Shown here in pieces: positions 27,160 through 27,398 of a stretch of 27,398 nucleotides of DNA. The stretch spans positions 1 to 27,398 of the IMG/VR virus record IMGVR_UViG_3300024518_002863; one strand, given 5' to 3'. Position 1 is the stretch's first letter, and each line of letters starts with the position of its first letter. Under the pieces are notes generated by a model, which had not been told where the DNA came from, ran no database searches, and was given only the letters and a program-made list of their open reading frames with translations. The DNA is from a virus. A program made the position numbers and the translations under genes.

Positions 27160-27398
27160 AAGATAAAATCACGTTATACACCACGCTAAACGAAATCATA
27201 AGACACGGCCCATGCAGTGGGGGTTGGCTTCAAGAGCGGGGAAAATGGGCAGCACAGATAGACCCTAACTCAAAAATTGATCTTTTAACAATTCTCAACA
27301 ATAGCGCGGTGGAAGATGCAATTTGGGTTTTGCGCGCTGCACTGCCGGTGAAGCACAGAGATCTTATAGCAAGATTGTTTGCCTGTGATTGTGCAGAG
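27156..27398 (+). CDS. conserved phage hypothetical protein (partial, runs off the end)
   Basis: The ATG at 27156 has TTGGAGG upstream and overlaps the preceding stop (ATGA). The 81 visible residues include LNEIIRHGPCSGGWLQERGK, then AVEDAIWVLRAALPVKHRDL and IARLFACDCAE. This pattern (GPCxxGW followed by DAxWxLRA and RLFAxxCA) is one I recall from many phage proteins of unknown function. It is open to the window edge, so the true length is unknown. Confidence 0.75.
   Translation, partial: MKDKITLYTTLNEIIRHGPCSGGWLQERGKWAAQIDPNSKIDLLTILNNSAVEDAIWVLRAALPVKHRDLIARLFACDCAE

Overview
The window is a stretch of a tailed double-stranded DNA bacteriophage (or prophage) genome. It carries a complete siphovirus-type packaging, head, tail and lysis block flanked by DNA-metabolism genes. 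Genes are tightly packed, mostly with ATGA/TAATG-type overlaps and strong AGGAGG-like ribosome binding sites. This points to a bacterial host with ordinary Shine-Dalgarno initiation. The host cannot be named; two predicted signal peptides without a clear lipobox would suit a Gram-negative host but do not prove one. No integrase, clear repressor, DNA polymerase, tRNA, transposon or CRISPR array was seen, so lifestyle is undetermined.

Layout: (1) 1-6358, rightward early/middle genes: zinc-binding small proteins, SSB, an orphan beta-class DNA methyltransferase, a terminator, a small ribbon-helix-helix-like protein, an HNH endonuclease, a replication initiator carrying an iteron/AT-rich origin-like segment inside its gene, several small unknowns and a VRR-NUC-like nuclease. 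(2) 6473-11472, packaging and head assembly: DUF5681 TerS-like protein, TerL with an unusual Walker A, portal, MuF-like minor head protein, a Cys-rich metal-chelating protein, a morphogenesis protein and a scaffold-like protein. (3) 11503-18035: major capsid protein, then an atypical insert of small genes plus an 851-residue signal-peptide-bearing SGNH hydrolase/beta-helix protein and a second tiny secreted protein, then connector, tail terminator and tail tube. (4) 18039-23514: tail chaperone G with a -1 frameshifted GT extension, tape measure, tail hub and distal tail proteins. (5) 23514-24105: holin-like protein and M15-like endolysin. (6) 24106-24821: convergent terminator, a two-gene leftward unit, and a divergent regulatory region with a dyad, tandem 14-bp repeats and recognisable promoters. 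(7) 24822-27398: a second rightward early operon with a ribbon-helix-helix protein, a membrane microprotein, a RecE/DUF3799-like exonuclease, its conserved unknown partner and further unknowns, running off the window.

The two early blocks read the same way. The right one runs off the end and the left one starts mid-operon, so they may be one operon in a circularly permuted genome; this is inference. The most rewarding items are the secreted SGNH/beta-helix protein in the capsid operon, the lambda-O-like origin inside the initiator gene, the start-codon-less frameshift ORF of the tail chaperone, the TerL lacking the usual Walker A lysine, and the compact divergent control region at 24.6-24.8 kb.
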